This document shows positions 50,386 to 61,064 of a DNA stretch of 64,000 nt, one piece after another. Within the stretch, counting starts at the first letter, position 1; the number at the start of each line of letters is the position of its first letter. The position numbers were made by a program, and so were the translations under genes. This DNA is from Anagrus nilaparvatae (taxonomy: Eukaryota; Arthropoda; Insecta; Hymenoptera; Mymaridae): positions 19,966,501 through 20,030,500 of the forward strand of contig JAKSXM010000007.1 of assembly GCA_022575985.1 (NCBI GenBank), in the 5' to 3' direction. The notes beneath the pieces were generated by a model. It did no database searches. It was not told the origin of the DNA and was given only the letters and a program-made list of their open reading frames with translations.

Positions 50386-50840
50386 TATATTCTTTAGTTT
50401 TTTTTTATAGTAATCTAGGGTTGTAAAATATTCTAAAAAAAAAATTCTCGTCGAGAGAAAAAAAAATCTCAGTCTCGGTGAAGCATAAAATTCATAATTA
50501 GATGGAGTCTGTCATATACAACATTTGTTTCCGCATGTTTTTAGCAAACTCATAATAAATAATTATTTCTATATTATAATGTATAAGTTTTTATGAATTT
50601 CAATAATTTGCAATTTCGTTCGTAGGTATAGGAACAAGCGTGTATGTATTTCTTCTTTTTTAATAAAATATAATTTAAAAGTAATTAAATTGGAAAATAA
50701 CTTTGATATTCAAATTTTGAAACTATATTTGTTATATTGTGAAATTCTATATTAACCTTCCGTCAGATAAATCAATAAATTAATGCATATATTGATATAT
50801 TATTTCGAGATATTTGGGTTATTGATGATTATTTTTTAAG

Positions 50841-51613
50841 GACGCTCTGGCCTATGAATTCCCCAAATAAGACATATACTGGTTATTAGAGGAAATTCTC
50901 AGGAATCGAATGGTATGGGCCTTATAGTCGATAGTCGTGCATAATTTTGAGATATTAAGGTCCAAAGATAAGTAAATATTACATTAGTCTTATGGGAAGA
51001 ATTCAGGAAGTTGATTATTTTTACCATCAAATCGCGAATTCCCGAATGCAGATAGTGATAAATTGAAAGTTCAAAGCTTAAAGAATTTATTGGTACTTTC
51101 CAAATATGAGGTATACGTGGGAAATTTCGTGTAATTAAACGAAGAAAACACAGTTTTAGCAGCAAGGACGCCATATTGTTTGTTTATTATACAAATCGCG
51201 CGCACTAAGGTTATAGTAAATAAAAACACAAATTTAATATTATTCTTTAATTCGTAATTTCATATTTATTAATTAAGTAATAATTTATTATTTTAAAATA
51301 AATTTTTTTCCATAAAATAATTTGTAAACTGCATTTAATATAAAATATTTATATTTATTTGATAAATATATACACGGAAGTTTAAATTTGAGTTTTGAAT
51401 TTGTTCTTTTTGCAGAAGTACTGCGTGATTAAATAGTAATAACACATTAAATGTAAATTAGTAAAATTAAGAGATATTTACCATTAAATTTGTTAATATT
51501 ATTCAAAAAATTAATTTTTTGAATTTATAAAGCATTATTTGTATCATTTAAATAGTTAAATGTGTATTATTTTTTTTATCACTCAACGACTTGGGATTCA
51601 AGGCCAGAGCGTC
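50841..51613. mobile_element. Candidate TIR element with a captured exon-like interior
   Basis: GACGCTCTGGCCT at 50841-50853 is matched exactly in inverse at 51601-51613. Similarity continues inward with a one-base gap (TGAATTCC / TGAATCCC) and outward over TTTTAA. The interior includes unusually protein-like sequence on the minus strand (51025-51174). No target duplication could be set, because similarity extends past the obvious ends. Confidence 0.5.
51025..51174 (-). CDS. Candidate first exon of an unidentified gene (mitochondrial-type N-terminus)
   Basis: The ATG at 51174 has a good context (ACAATGG). It opens 50 codons with balanced composition and mixed codon use, beginning MASLLLKLCFLRLITRNFPR, hydrophobic and arginine-rich without acidic residues, as in mitochondrial presequences. 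It ends with IRDLM at a GT donor (ATG|GTAAAA, phase 0). The frame itself runs on to 50899 through intron-like sequence. No second exon was found to the left. It lies between 13-bp inverted repeats, so it may be a captured gene piece. No family is recognised. Confidence 0.35.
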
Positions 51614-51779
51614 GTTAAAAGAGAGAATTTTGAAAATTAGGAAAAATTTTTTTTGTTCATTAGGATGTGGCAAATAGCTACTATAGAAAAGATAAAAAAC
51701 TTTTATTTTTCTTTATTTATTTTTTACAAAACGGATACATTTTAACATATCAACATTTATCGTCAATATATTCTGGCCA

Positions 51780-52184
51780 CACTGTAAAAAGTAACTTCCT
51801 TGTATTAACAAAAAAATTAGAACTTTTTCGAAAAATTAGTAAATTTTCGAAAAAAATCGTATATTTACTAAATTTAGTATATTAACAAAAAATTCCGAGT
51901 ATTCTCGATTTTTTTTTGTGAATTCGAAAGAAAAATTGATAATTTACAATTTTTCTCGAAAATTTACAAAAAATACTAGTAAATTTCCGAAAAATAGTTG
52001 TGAATTTACAATTTTTTTCGTAAAATCACAAAAAAAATCGAGAATTCTCGAATTTTTCGATAATATACTAAATTTAGTAAATTTACGATTTTTTTCGAAT
52101 ATTTACAAAATTTTTTGAAAATTCACTTATTTTTCGAAAAAATTCTATTTTTTTTTAAATCTAAGAAAGTTAGTTTTTACAGTG
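51780..52184. mobile_element. MITE with CACTGTAAAAA termini
   Basis: Left CACTGTAAAAAGTAACTTCC and right AAGTTAGTTTTTACAGTG are inverse. The 405-bp interior is itself largely palindromic, made of repeated TTTACAA/TTTTTCGAAAA words with several CTAAATTTAGTA palindromes. No open frame of interest: three plus-strand frames here are low-complexity. Target duplication not established. It appears to sit in the outer left arm of the palindrome at 52198-53590. Confidence 0.65.
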
Positions 52185-52197
52185 CATATTATATGTC

Positions 52198-53590
52198 AAG
52201 GTTACATATTATGGCCATATATTATGGTCATATATTATGGCCATATTATGCTCATATTTGTAATACTTTAAAAAAAAAACTAAAACAATTTTTCAACGTC
52301 GGAAAATCAAATTTAAACCAAAATATTAATTAAAAACCAAAAAATTCTATTTGAAACGGCTAAAATACATGTAAGAAAAATAAAAATCTAATTTAACAAC
52401 TTTGAAGGAAAAAAATTGATAATAAATAAAGGAAGTAAAAAGAAATTAAATTTTAATTTTTTACTCCAAAGAACATTCCCGAGCGAACAAGTCGGGCGGA
52501 TTGCCACCATAAGTCAGGCGGCCCGTCGGAGGCTCTCCATGGCAATCCGCCCGACTGGTTCGCTGGGGTTATTTTATTAAATAATATTGGTTACTAATAA
52601 TTTGGGTTGTCCATTACCTTCTAAAGTATATGTAGCTACTAACGCTTTAGTATGACCATTTTTACCTTGAGATAGTTATTACCCCCTCAGAAGGTCGCTA
52701 CGTCAAAGTAGCGGGCTCATGATCCTCTTTGAAGAGAACATTGACATAAATTGAACATAAGTTCAAAATATGCTTTTGAGAGAGATTATTAATTAATACA
52801 ATAGCTTATATCATTAAATAAGCTCAAGGCACTTAAGGTTTAATCTTATTGAGTCCAACAGTGAACTTTGACACTCTAGGATAACCGAAATTTGCTCGAA
52901 TCAAATAAAATGATTGAATTTCAAGTAACTCATGGTAAAATAAAACATTAATTGCTTGAATTTTTAATAATTAAAGAAAAAGTAAAAGTAATTATTTAAA
53001 AAAAAAAAAATTGACAAAAGAGTGTCAAAGTTCACTGTTGACCTCAATAAGATCGAAACCTAGTTTTGTTGAGCTGATTTAATGGGATAAGCTATTGAAT
53101 TAAATAATATTCTCTCTTATGAACATATTGAACATAATGAATTTATGTTGAATTTATGTCGATTTTATCTTCAAAGAGGGTAATGAGCACCCTGCTTTGA
53201 TGTATATGACCTTCTAAGGGGATACTAACTGTTTCAAGGTAAAAATAGTCATAATGAAGCGTTAGTAGCTCCATATCCTATCAGAAGGTAATGATGATGA
53301 TAATAATAATGATAATAATAATGACAACCCAAATTATTTCTTTTATTTCTTTGAAGTAAAAAATTAAAACTTAATTTTCTTTTACTGCTTTTATTTCTTA
53401 TAATTGTTAAATAGATTTTTATTATTATTACATATATTTTAGCCATTCCAAATAAAATTTGTTGCTTTTTAATTAATGTTTAAGATTGAAATTCAAATTT
53501 CAGACGTTAGAACATTGTTTTAGCTTTTTTTAAAAGCGTTACAAATATGGCCATAACATTTCCATAACTTATGGCCATTATATGTTAAAA
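52198..53590. repeat. Large palindrome (~1.4 kb) interrupted by a GC-rich insert
   Basis: Arms match in inverse order from the TATGGCCAT zone (about 52210 and 53575) through AACGTC.GAAA, GGCTAAAATA, AATTTGGGTTGTC, CATTACCTTCT and CGCTTTAGTATGACC/GTCATAATGAAGCG to AGTGAACTTTGACACTCT near the centre (about 52900-53030). Divergence is moderate. Only the left arm contains the ~110-bp GC-rich hairpin block at about 52473-52590, so that block was inserted after the arms formed. No gene. Confidence 0.75.
52482..52564. repeat. GC-rich 83-bp hairpin inserted in a palindrome arm
   Basis: AGCGAAC, then AGTCGGGCGGATTGCCA, pairs with TGGCAATCCGCCCGACT and GTTCGCT around a GC-rich loop. Base composition differs sharply from everything around it. 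It may be a tiny hairpin MITE. A stable small RNA hairpin is also possible but no promoter is visible. Confidence 0.7.
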
Positions 53591-53813
53591 TTTTTTGACA
53601 GGTTGATGGTGCGATAAATAAGATGAATTAGAATTTATTTTATTCTAAAAGAACTTTATTCTTAAATTGCCATAGATACGATAAATTAAAAAAAATTTTT
53701 ACAAAATATTAATCATAACTATTCACAATTAGGCTAAAATTTGTTATACTTTGTCAAGATACTGGAAAACGAATACATCAACCTCTCTTGCGTACAAGTT
53801 CTTCTAAATCGTG

Positions 53814-55772
53814 CTAATTTTTTTTTGGATTGTTTTTGGTTGTATCTAAAACAAAAAAATTATTTTATTTTGTAAGAAAAAAATCAAAGCCACTACAAAA
53901 CCTTACTCGAATCTAAATGCTCTAATTGGTTTGATATAAACAACTAGTTCGAGAAGAGGATCGCTGAACCCCAATCAGGAGTCCAAAATAGTTGTAGAAT
54001 AGAGAAATACTCTCAAATTAATAGAATTACTGCATTTTAGGGGTTTTTTGCATTATTTTGGGACTAAATTTAAACTGGTCAAATACTTAAATGCGAATTT
54101 TTTTAAGATTAATTAAGGAAATACTGGTTTTATTTGATAATGAACCAAAATTGGGATATAGAGGCTAATTGCAGGAGTTAAAAATTACCCCTAAAATAAG
54201 AAAAATTACGAAAAAGCTAATATAAATTTAAAAAAATTGAAAACTGTCCCTAAATTTTAAACGAAATTTCATTACAATAATTTTCGAAAATTTTAATATC
54301 TTTTACGATGTTTCAGATAATTTTTAAATTTATTGTTTGACCAAAAATATTTTGCGCAACTAATATTGTTAATTTTTCTGTTGTTTGAGAAAAAATTTGT
54401 AAATAAATTAAATTTAACAACGTTTTTCTTATATTCATGGAAGTTTTCAATAATTTCCACATCCCGAAAAGTGTTAATACATCCTGTATGAGTAAAAAAT
54501 TTACAAATTTACATGCATATTTATTGGAAATTGACTCACGAGAATCGGGTATTTCATCTCTTACTCCTCACCTTTAAACTTCCTACTGAATTTATTATTT
54601 AAACCCTTTCCAAACTGTTTCCTCTTTTTAAAAAAATTCTCTTTAATTACAAACAATTAATATTAGTATAAATCAAATTATTTTATTTTATTTTCATTTT
54701 TATTTAAATTTAATCTTTATGTGCAATGCAATAATGTATAACTAATGTAAATCAAATTTTTGTATAACATTTATACAATAAAAATTTTAATAAAAAAAAA
54801 AAAAAAAAATGAGTATAATTCCTTAAAATATTAAAAACTAGATTTAATAACAAAAATAAAAATAATCTTTTATTATGTTTTTCGCAACTTTTCTTATTTT
54901 GGGGGTAGTTTCTTCCCTATAATTAGCCCATATACCCCAATTTTTTTTCATTTCGAAATGACACCAATATTTTGTTAATTACTCTTAGTAAATTGGTTCT
55001 TATTTGATCATTTTAGCTTTACTACCAGTTTCCAGTAAAAATATCTGAAAAACCGATAGTTTTTACTGATAGAATGGTGTAACATTTGTTCATTTTGCTG
55101 ATATAATTGTTTTTTATAATATTTTTTTAATTCCATTTTCAATATTTTTAGTATCTGTATTTTATTTACTTACCCCGAAAATATGCGTAACTTTCACCCG
55201 TTTTACCACTAACAATATAACCTTGAGGCATTGATTTGGATTCTTTAACTGAAAGAATTATTTTCATGTATTTTTTATTTTTGCAACTTAAGCTTGATCA
55301 CATGCATAAAAATTAACAATAGACTTTATAGAATAAATAAATTTTATACAACTGACTGCTGCTACGTACGTTACAAAAAATTATCAGATATTTTGGAAGA
55401 ACGTACATAATTGTGAGGTTTTAAAATTAAATAAAATTTTATGAGATAAATATTTTACCTTTTACATATGGATTAGGTTCAGAACCTGAAAATTTAGATA
55501 TATTATGTAGAAACTTTGAAACTTTTTTATTATATTATTTTATTATTTTTTATAAAAAATTATGAACTTATAAGTAATACCTTTTTTTGAATTCCCATTA
55601 GGTGGTGGTACTAAAAAAAAGTATTTATGTAAAAAAAAATTTTTTAATTTTATTATCAAGAATTAAAAAATATTGTTAATTTACCTGCTAAAGCATATTG
55701 ATTATTGTTTATGAATATTAGGATAAAAAACATAATGCAATTAATAAAAAAAACTAAATTAATTTTTGACAT
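53814..55772 (-). CDS. Five-exon gene for a small secreted peptide, all junctions phase 1
   Basis: Exons (minus): 55772-55685, 55610-55581, 55485-55459, 55248-55174 and 53845-53814. Each boundary has AG..GT signals; donors are GTAAAT, GTATTA, GTAAAA and GTAAGT, and acceptors follow T-rich tracts. Every junction falls after the first base of a codon, and the frame is open throughout, ending in TAG at 53814-53816: 83 residues. Exon 1 encodes a signal peptide (MSKINLVFFINC...YALA). The mature part is about 54 residues, polar, with no cysteine: VPPPNGNSKK, GSEPNPYVK, then a segment with MPQGYIVSGKTGESYAYFR, then D-TTKNNPKKN. Middle exons are only 30, 27 and 75 bases. The last exon lies 1.3 kb away across an intron holding a retroposed fragment, so extra exons or a different end are possible. 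The product is probably exported from the cell. No family is recognised. Confidence 0.6.
54495..54808 (+). mobile_element. Retroposed fragment with poly(A) tail
   Basis: Ends with ATACAATAAAAATTTTAAT and a run of 17-18 A (about 54792-54808), as after a poly(A) signal. The word ATGAGTA occurs directly before the start (54488-54494) and directly after the tail (54809-54815), suggesting a target duplication. It lies in the last intron of the secreted-peptide gene, in the opposite sense. The body has no open frame, so it is a 3'-end fragment of an unknown transcript or a LINE/SINE tail. Confidence 0.5.
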
Positions 55773-56090
55773 TTTTAAAAAAATAGTATTATTGAACTTC
55801 TATGAGAAATTTTTTTTTTTTAATGTTTTAAATTATACGATATACATTTAACTAGTAACATCACCTTATAGACTATTCTTTAAATATCTTATAATTGCTA
55901 TCACAAAATAAATAATAATTTTATACAAACACTAAAATTTCGTAATAAAATTCTATATTAATGTAAAATTATGTAATAAAATTATGAAATAACAAGATTT
56001 TAAAATTATATAATTTATATTATTTATTTTAAATTTGTTAGAAAGAATTCGGTGGAATATGGTATGGTTGGAAGCCCCAGCAGATTTTTT

Positions 56091-56205
56091 CGGCTTAACT
56101 CATTAACGCCGACGCGGAGAGTTTTGGAAATGGTCAAAAATAAAAATTTCCCTTGCTTTTTTACCATTTTCAAAACTCTTCACGTCGGCGTCAATGAGTT
56201 AAGCT
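56091..56205. repeat. Hairpin with ~45-bp arms
   Basis: CGGCTTAACTCATTAACGCC and onward pairs with GGCGTCAATGAGTTAAGCTG, separated by about 25 bases. The stem has a few mismatches, which gives it a precursor-like shape, but no evidence of processing can be read from sequence. The stretch 55773-56090 before it is A/T-rich with nothing recognised. Confidence 0.7.
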
Positions 56206-56340
56206 GATGGTTTATGATAAAAAAAAGATTCTAGGGTCAGTACCCTCTTTTTTTGGAGTATTGCTATAGTATATTACGACACTATAACCGAAAAATGGAT
56301 TACCGGGACAACGTAATCTAACTGCCGAGGCGAAGCCGAG

Positions 56341-56666
56341 CTGCAGCCCTTTTCAAAAAATTATAAAAGACGTATTTTAGATGCATACCAATATAAAACC
56401 TGTAAAATTTCAGGTTTTTAAGCATAATTATAGAGTTTTTATTTTTATATCAATACTATCCTATGTTATATATGATTCCAGAAAATTCAAGCATAATCTG
56501 TTTTTCTGTGTGCAAAAACTACATGATTCCAGAAATTAGTCACTCATAAAACAGGGTAATATTGGTATAAAAAAAATTCTATAATTATGCTTGAAAACCT
56601 CAAATTATTTTATATTGGTATGCATCTAAAATACGTTATTTTAGAATTTTTTGAAAAAGGCAGCAG
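56341..56666. repeat. Fold-back element, ~325 bp
   Basis: Ends CTGCAGCCCTTTTCAAAAAA and its near-complement. Arms of about 110 bases share GTATTTTAGATGCATACCAA, AAGCATAATTATAGA and ATCAATACTATCC-like words. No coding capacity. Confidence 0.75.
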
Positions 56667-58043
56667 TTCCAGTTTTCGTCATGTACAAAGTATCATTAAT
56701 GAGTAGAAACAATCCGTTCTTGATAACATTTTGGTTTAGATAAATTTTCATTCAGGACAGGCGTGTGTACGGCAAAATTTTATGATGATGAAATACTTGA
56801 ATGATTTTTCATATATTATGTGTCGCATATACAGATTTAATTTTCTATTAGACAGTTTATCAATGAATCGACCTATTAGATAAAATAGAAATAACAAAAT
56901 TTTTAGAAAATTTTATAATAAAATAATAAAAATTTAAAAATTAATTAAAATAAATTTAAGATTGTCCAACAAATTTTAATACAGCGCGCTGCTGAAATTA
57001 CAGAGCATTTATGCATTGACCAATTAGATAAAATCGATGACGAAATTTTAAAAAGATTGTATAATAAAATAATAAAATTTTGTTTTTATTAATTATAATT
57101 ATAATACAAAAATTTTTATAAATATTACGTATCGAGTGTATGTGACAAAGAACTTCTTTTATTCTGTATAGCACCTCAGCTATCATCCAATAAAAAATAT
57201 GAACTGCGCGTATGACAAAATCAGTGCGACCAATCAAAACACGAATAAATCGATGAGCAAATTTTGATCAAATGGCTGTAATTTAATGTAGGATTTTATT
57301 TAAACTCATTTCCAGGTCAAAAATTAAAAAAAAAGTAATTCTTAACTTCTTCGATGGTTTAAACATTGAAATTCTTCAAGGTTAATGAAAATCTTCTTTT
57401 TTGACGTTCAGGGTAACTTTGTCTAAGACTGCAAGTCAAAAAATGCAAGTTTTATAACGAATCACTCGCAATTGATGGTTATGTAGAAGTGTTTTATTTT
57501 TACCCTATCAGCTTTGATATTGTATATTAGAGATATTTTATGTTGAAAAAACTTATTTTTTGGAAAGATTTTTGACTACCTTACTATAACTATAAAAATA
57601 GACTAGTTTAATTTTTTAAAAGCATTTGGGATTCTTAAACCACCAGGAGAATAGGAAATTATAACTAGAAAATCAAGTTTTCTAAGATTTCCATTGTATT
57701 TAGACAACAACATCATTAGGGAAACGATAGCACTTTTTGAGCTTTGTTCCAGACAATTTTTTCCGGACAATTCCGGTTCTTTTCTAGTTATTCGTTATTT
57801 ACATTATACGTTATTTACATTATACGTTATTTGCACATGTTTTTTATATCTTGTTTTTTATTTCAAATATAGATAATTTCTTCTATCTTTACTATGTATA
57901 TTAAAATAGGTCATGACGATAACTCCTTACTTATTATTATTTCGTTAATTTAAACATGGCTTGGTTTTTGTTCATTTTTGACTATTTATAGAAATTTTGT
58001 TGAAAAATAAACTCTAAACTTAAAAAAAACTTACTTTTTATAA
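56667..58043. other. AT-rich intergenic DNA with a small tandem repeat
   Basis: A ~17-base unit, ACGTTATTTACATTAT, repeats about three times at 57790-57835. Open frames at 56998-57237 (minus) and 57694-57876 (plus) are unsupported. Confidence 0.4.
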
Positions 58044-59764
58044 GAGTCTTTCTTTGCCAAAACAGCAATGGTGGGAAGGTCGGGTCATCGGATCGGCCTC
58101 AAATTTTTCCCATGTTTTTATAACATAAAGATAGGAAAATCCTAAAATTTTCAGCCTTCTAGGTCTTAAACAGCCCGAGTTATGGCCAATCAAACTCATT
58201 AGGCGGCTCTCGACCAGCGTTAGTGCTTTTTGGGAAAATGGTTAAAAATCATAGATATAAGCTTGAAAAAAAATTCTGAAACAGTATATATGTTGGGAAA
58301 CCTTCAGTAAATCCATTTCTGCCATTATTTTTTCGGAAAAACCCCGGGAAATCCCGGAAAATGGGAAAATGCGTTTTAAGAAAAATCGAAATATCTCATT
58401 TGCCGCCATTTTTTTTTTGAAAATTTTTTTTTGAAAATTTTTTTCAACCGAAATCCCGTCGATCTGTCTGAAAAAAAATTTTGGTATCGGCCATTAAGGT
58501 CAATTTTAGCCTGTTTTAGAATAATTTCACATTTTTAATATTTCTTTATTTAATTTTCCATAAGGGGATAAAATAATTGACTTTTTTTCTTTCAGAATCG
58601 AATAGCCAGGGAAAAAGTAGTCGTAAATAAAAAAAAATTGCTCTTTTCGATGAAAATTAACCGAGTTATGGTCAAGTAAAGATAGTGTCACAAATTACTA
58701 TTTTTATACGAATTCCAATTTTAGGCTCTAAAACGACATTATAACTTGAAAAATTCATAACTCGCTTAAATTTTATCGTAAAAAGAAAAGTTTTGGATTA
58801 TTATCGAATATTTTTTCCTTGACTATTCGTTTATCCAATAAAAAAATTAATTTTCTTGACAGAAATTTATTTTTTTTGATAAAAAATGATAATAATCAAA
58901 AACAGTCTTTAACATGTTACATTAGCTTTTGACCAAAAAAAAACTTTTTATCGACTAAACTAATTTTTTTCTTGCATAAAAGAATAGCCAAGGAAAAAAT
59001 ATTCGATAATAATCCAAAACTTTTCTTTTTACGATAAAATTTAAGCGAGTTATGAATTTTTCAAGTTATAATGTCGTTTTAGAGCCTAAAATTGGAATTC
59101 GTATAAAAATAGTAATTTGTGACACTATCTTTACTTGACCATAACTCGGTTAATTTTCATCGAAAAGAGCAATTTTTTTTTATTTACGACTACTTTTTCC
59201 CTGGCTATTCGATTCTGAAAGAAAAAAAGTCAATTATTTTATCCCCTTATGGAAAATTAAATAAAGAAATTAAAAATGTGAAATTATTCTAAAACAGGCT
59301 AAAATTGACCTTAATGGCCGATACCAAAATTTTTTTTCAGACAGATCGACGGGATTTCGGTTGAAAAAAATTTTCAAAAAAAAATTTTCAAAAAAAAAAT
59401 GGCGGCAAATGAGATATTTCGATTTTTCTTAAAACGCATTTTCCCATTTTCCGGAATTTCCCGGGGTTTTTCCGAAAAAATAATGGCAGAAATGGATTTA
59501 CTGAAGGTTTCCCAACATATATACTGTTTCAGAATTTTTTTTCAAGCTTATATCTATGATTTTTAACCATTTTCCCAAAAAGCACTAACGCTGGTCGAGA
59601 GCCGCCTAATGAGTTTGATTGGCCATAACTCGGGCTGTTTAAGACCTAGAAGGCTGAAAATTTTAGGATTTTCCTATCTTTATGTTATAAAAACATGGGA
59701 AAAATTTGAGGCCGATCCGATGAACCGACCTGCCCACCATTGCTGTTTTGGCAAAGAAAGACTC
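58044..59764. repeat. 1.7-kb long inverted repeat with nearly identical arms
   Basis: The left arm (58044 to about 58858) starts GAGTCTTTCTTTGCC and the right arm (about 58957-59764) ends GGCAAAGAAAGACTC. They agree almost base for base over roughly 800 bp (a few scattered changes, for example GAAATCCCGG versus GAAATTCCGG) around a ~100-base loop. Arms contain smaller inverse copies of GAATAGCCAGGGAAAAAGTA and TTTTTTCCTTGACTATTCG, so the structure is nested. ATAAG-like words flank both ends. A 90-codon open frame at 59609-59881 is part of the arm. No transposase is present; a fold-back element and a recent inverted duplication both fit. Confidence 0.9.
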
Positions 59765-60604
59765 ATAAGTAATAAACAATTTTTGTTTTCCCAAAAGAAG
59801 TACTTGTTTTTTTTTAGCTTTTCTATACTTTTCAGGCTAAAATCAATAAAATCCTATTTTAAAAATTTTCATTTTTATTAAATTTTGAATAATATATTTT
59901 AATTAATTTTTCAAATTCAGATGTATCATTTCTAAGTATACCAAAATTACTGCACACATCTAAAATTTTCCGCAGAATTCAAATTTTTGGTCAGAAATTC
60001 ATTTAGACACGTGACTAAGTGGAAAATTAGCAAAATAAATAACAAGTCAAAATTGAAAAAATTGAAAATTTACGAAAATCGGTATTACGCCGTTACAAAA
60101 AAACCTTCGGGAAAATTTTTTCAGGGAAATATATGTAATTTCGGAAAATTTTGAGAAAAAAAAGACTAAAAGTAAACCAAAAATTTGATTCAGCGGGAAA
60201 TTTTACAAAAGTATCTTTTGAAACTGTTTTTTTGTATATCTAGACGGTTTTGTATATTTATTACCAAAAAATGATTAATAAAACTGAAAAATTATCAAAA
60301 AACTGAAATGGGCCTAATTTAGACGTTTGTGTACCTAGAGTTGGGCCGAATCATGTTTAATATAAAAAAACATGTGCAAATTTTTGGAGCAATCAGTGAA
60401 GGCAATTTTGCGAGCATTGTACCTTTCATATTTCTACTCAGGTATAATAAGTCCAAAATTCTATACAGCATTTAATTGAAAAAACTGATGTTTTATTGCA
60501 AACAAAAGGGTAAAAATAAATTATATGTGGTCTACACAATTATTGGCAAGGTTATTATTATATGGTTAACGAAGTTATTATTATATCATAGACATGAAGA
60601 ATTA
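59765..60604. other. AT-rich intergenic DNA
   Basis: Nothing recognised. Confidence 0.4.
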
Positions 60605-60850
60605 AAATTTCTTATTTTCTAGATTAATAAGTACATTAATGGTTTATTAATAAGTAATTAAATTTCTTATTTTCTATATTAATAAGTACAATAATGGTAT
60701 ATAAAAAAGATACATTGAATTTCTTACTGATGATCTCGCTCAGTATATCGGAGTGAAATACCATTAATGTACTTATTAATATGGAAAATAAGAAATTTTA
60801 TTTCTGTCTGTCTGTACCCTCATCACTCAAGAACCGCCGAACCAATTGTA
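60605..60850. repeat. Inverted and direct repeat with TCTGTCTGTCTGT tail
   Basis: AAATTTCTTATTTTCTATAT followed by TAATAAGTACA.TAATGG occurs twice in direct order (60605-60650 and 60660-60700) and once inverted (60757-60799). The inverted copy leads into TTTCTGTCTGTCTGTACCCT and GAACCGCCGAACCAATTGTA, wording typical of dispersed insect repeats. Class unknown. Confidence 0.6.
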
Positions 60851-61064
60851 ATGAAACCGGTGTCAAAATGAAGAAAAAAAGTCTGTGGGTGACATAGGCC
60901 ATAAATTTTCTGCTCAGCTATCGCAGTTTTTGAGATATTTAATTTTTAGTGATTTTGAACTTGATAATATTTTAAAAAATTTAAAAAAAAATTGAAATGT
61001 CTCGAGACTATTGACAAATTTTACTGTCACAAGTTTGTAGTATTTGATTTAGCACTAATTTTCA

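Larger units (their letters stand above)
48097..50485. mobile_element. Larger TIR element enclosing two nested elements
   Basis: The left end TGCTTCACGCGAGAC and the right end GTCTCGGTGAAGCA are near-perfect inverses. Just inside each lies CTC/GAGA-rich sequence (repeated TCTCGTCTC words at 48115-48215; CTCGTCGAGAGAAA near 50447). Inside are a Tigger-like MITE (48690-49114) and a LINE relic (49310-50385). The TIR is short and no target duplication was found, so an ancestral element opened by later insertions is an inference. Confidence 0.4.

Noticed and set aside
59609..59881. 90-codon plus-strand open frame
   Set aside because: Most of it is the right arm of the 1.7-kb inverted repeat, and the rest is A/T-rich.
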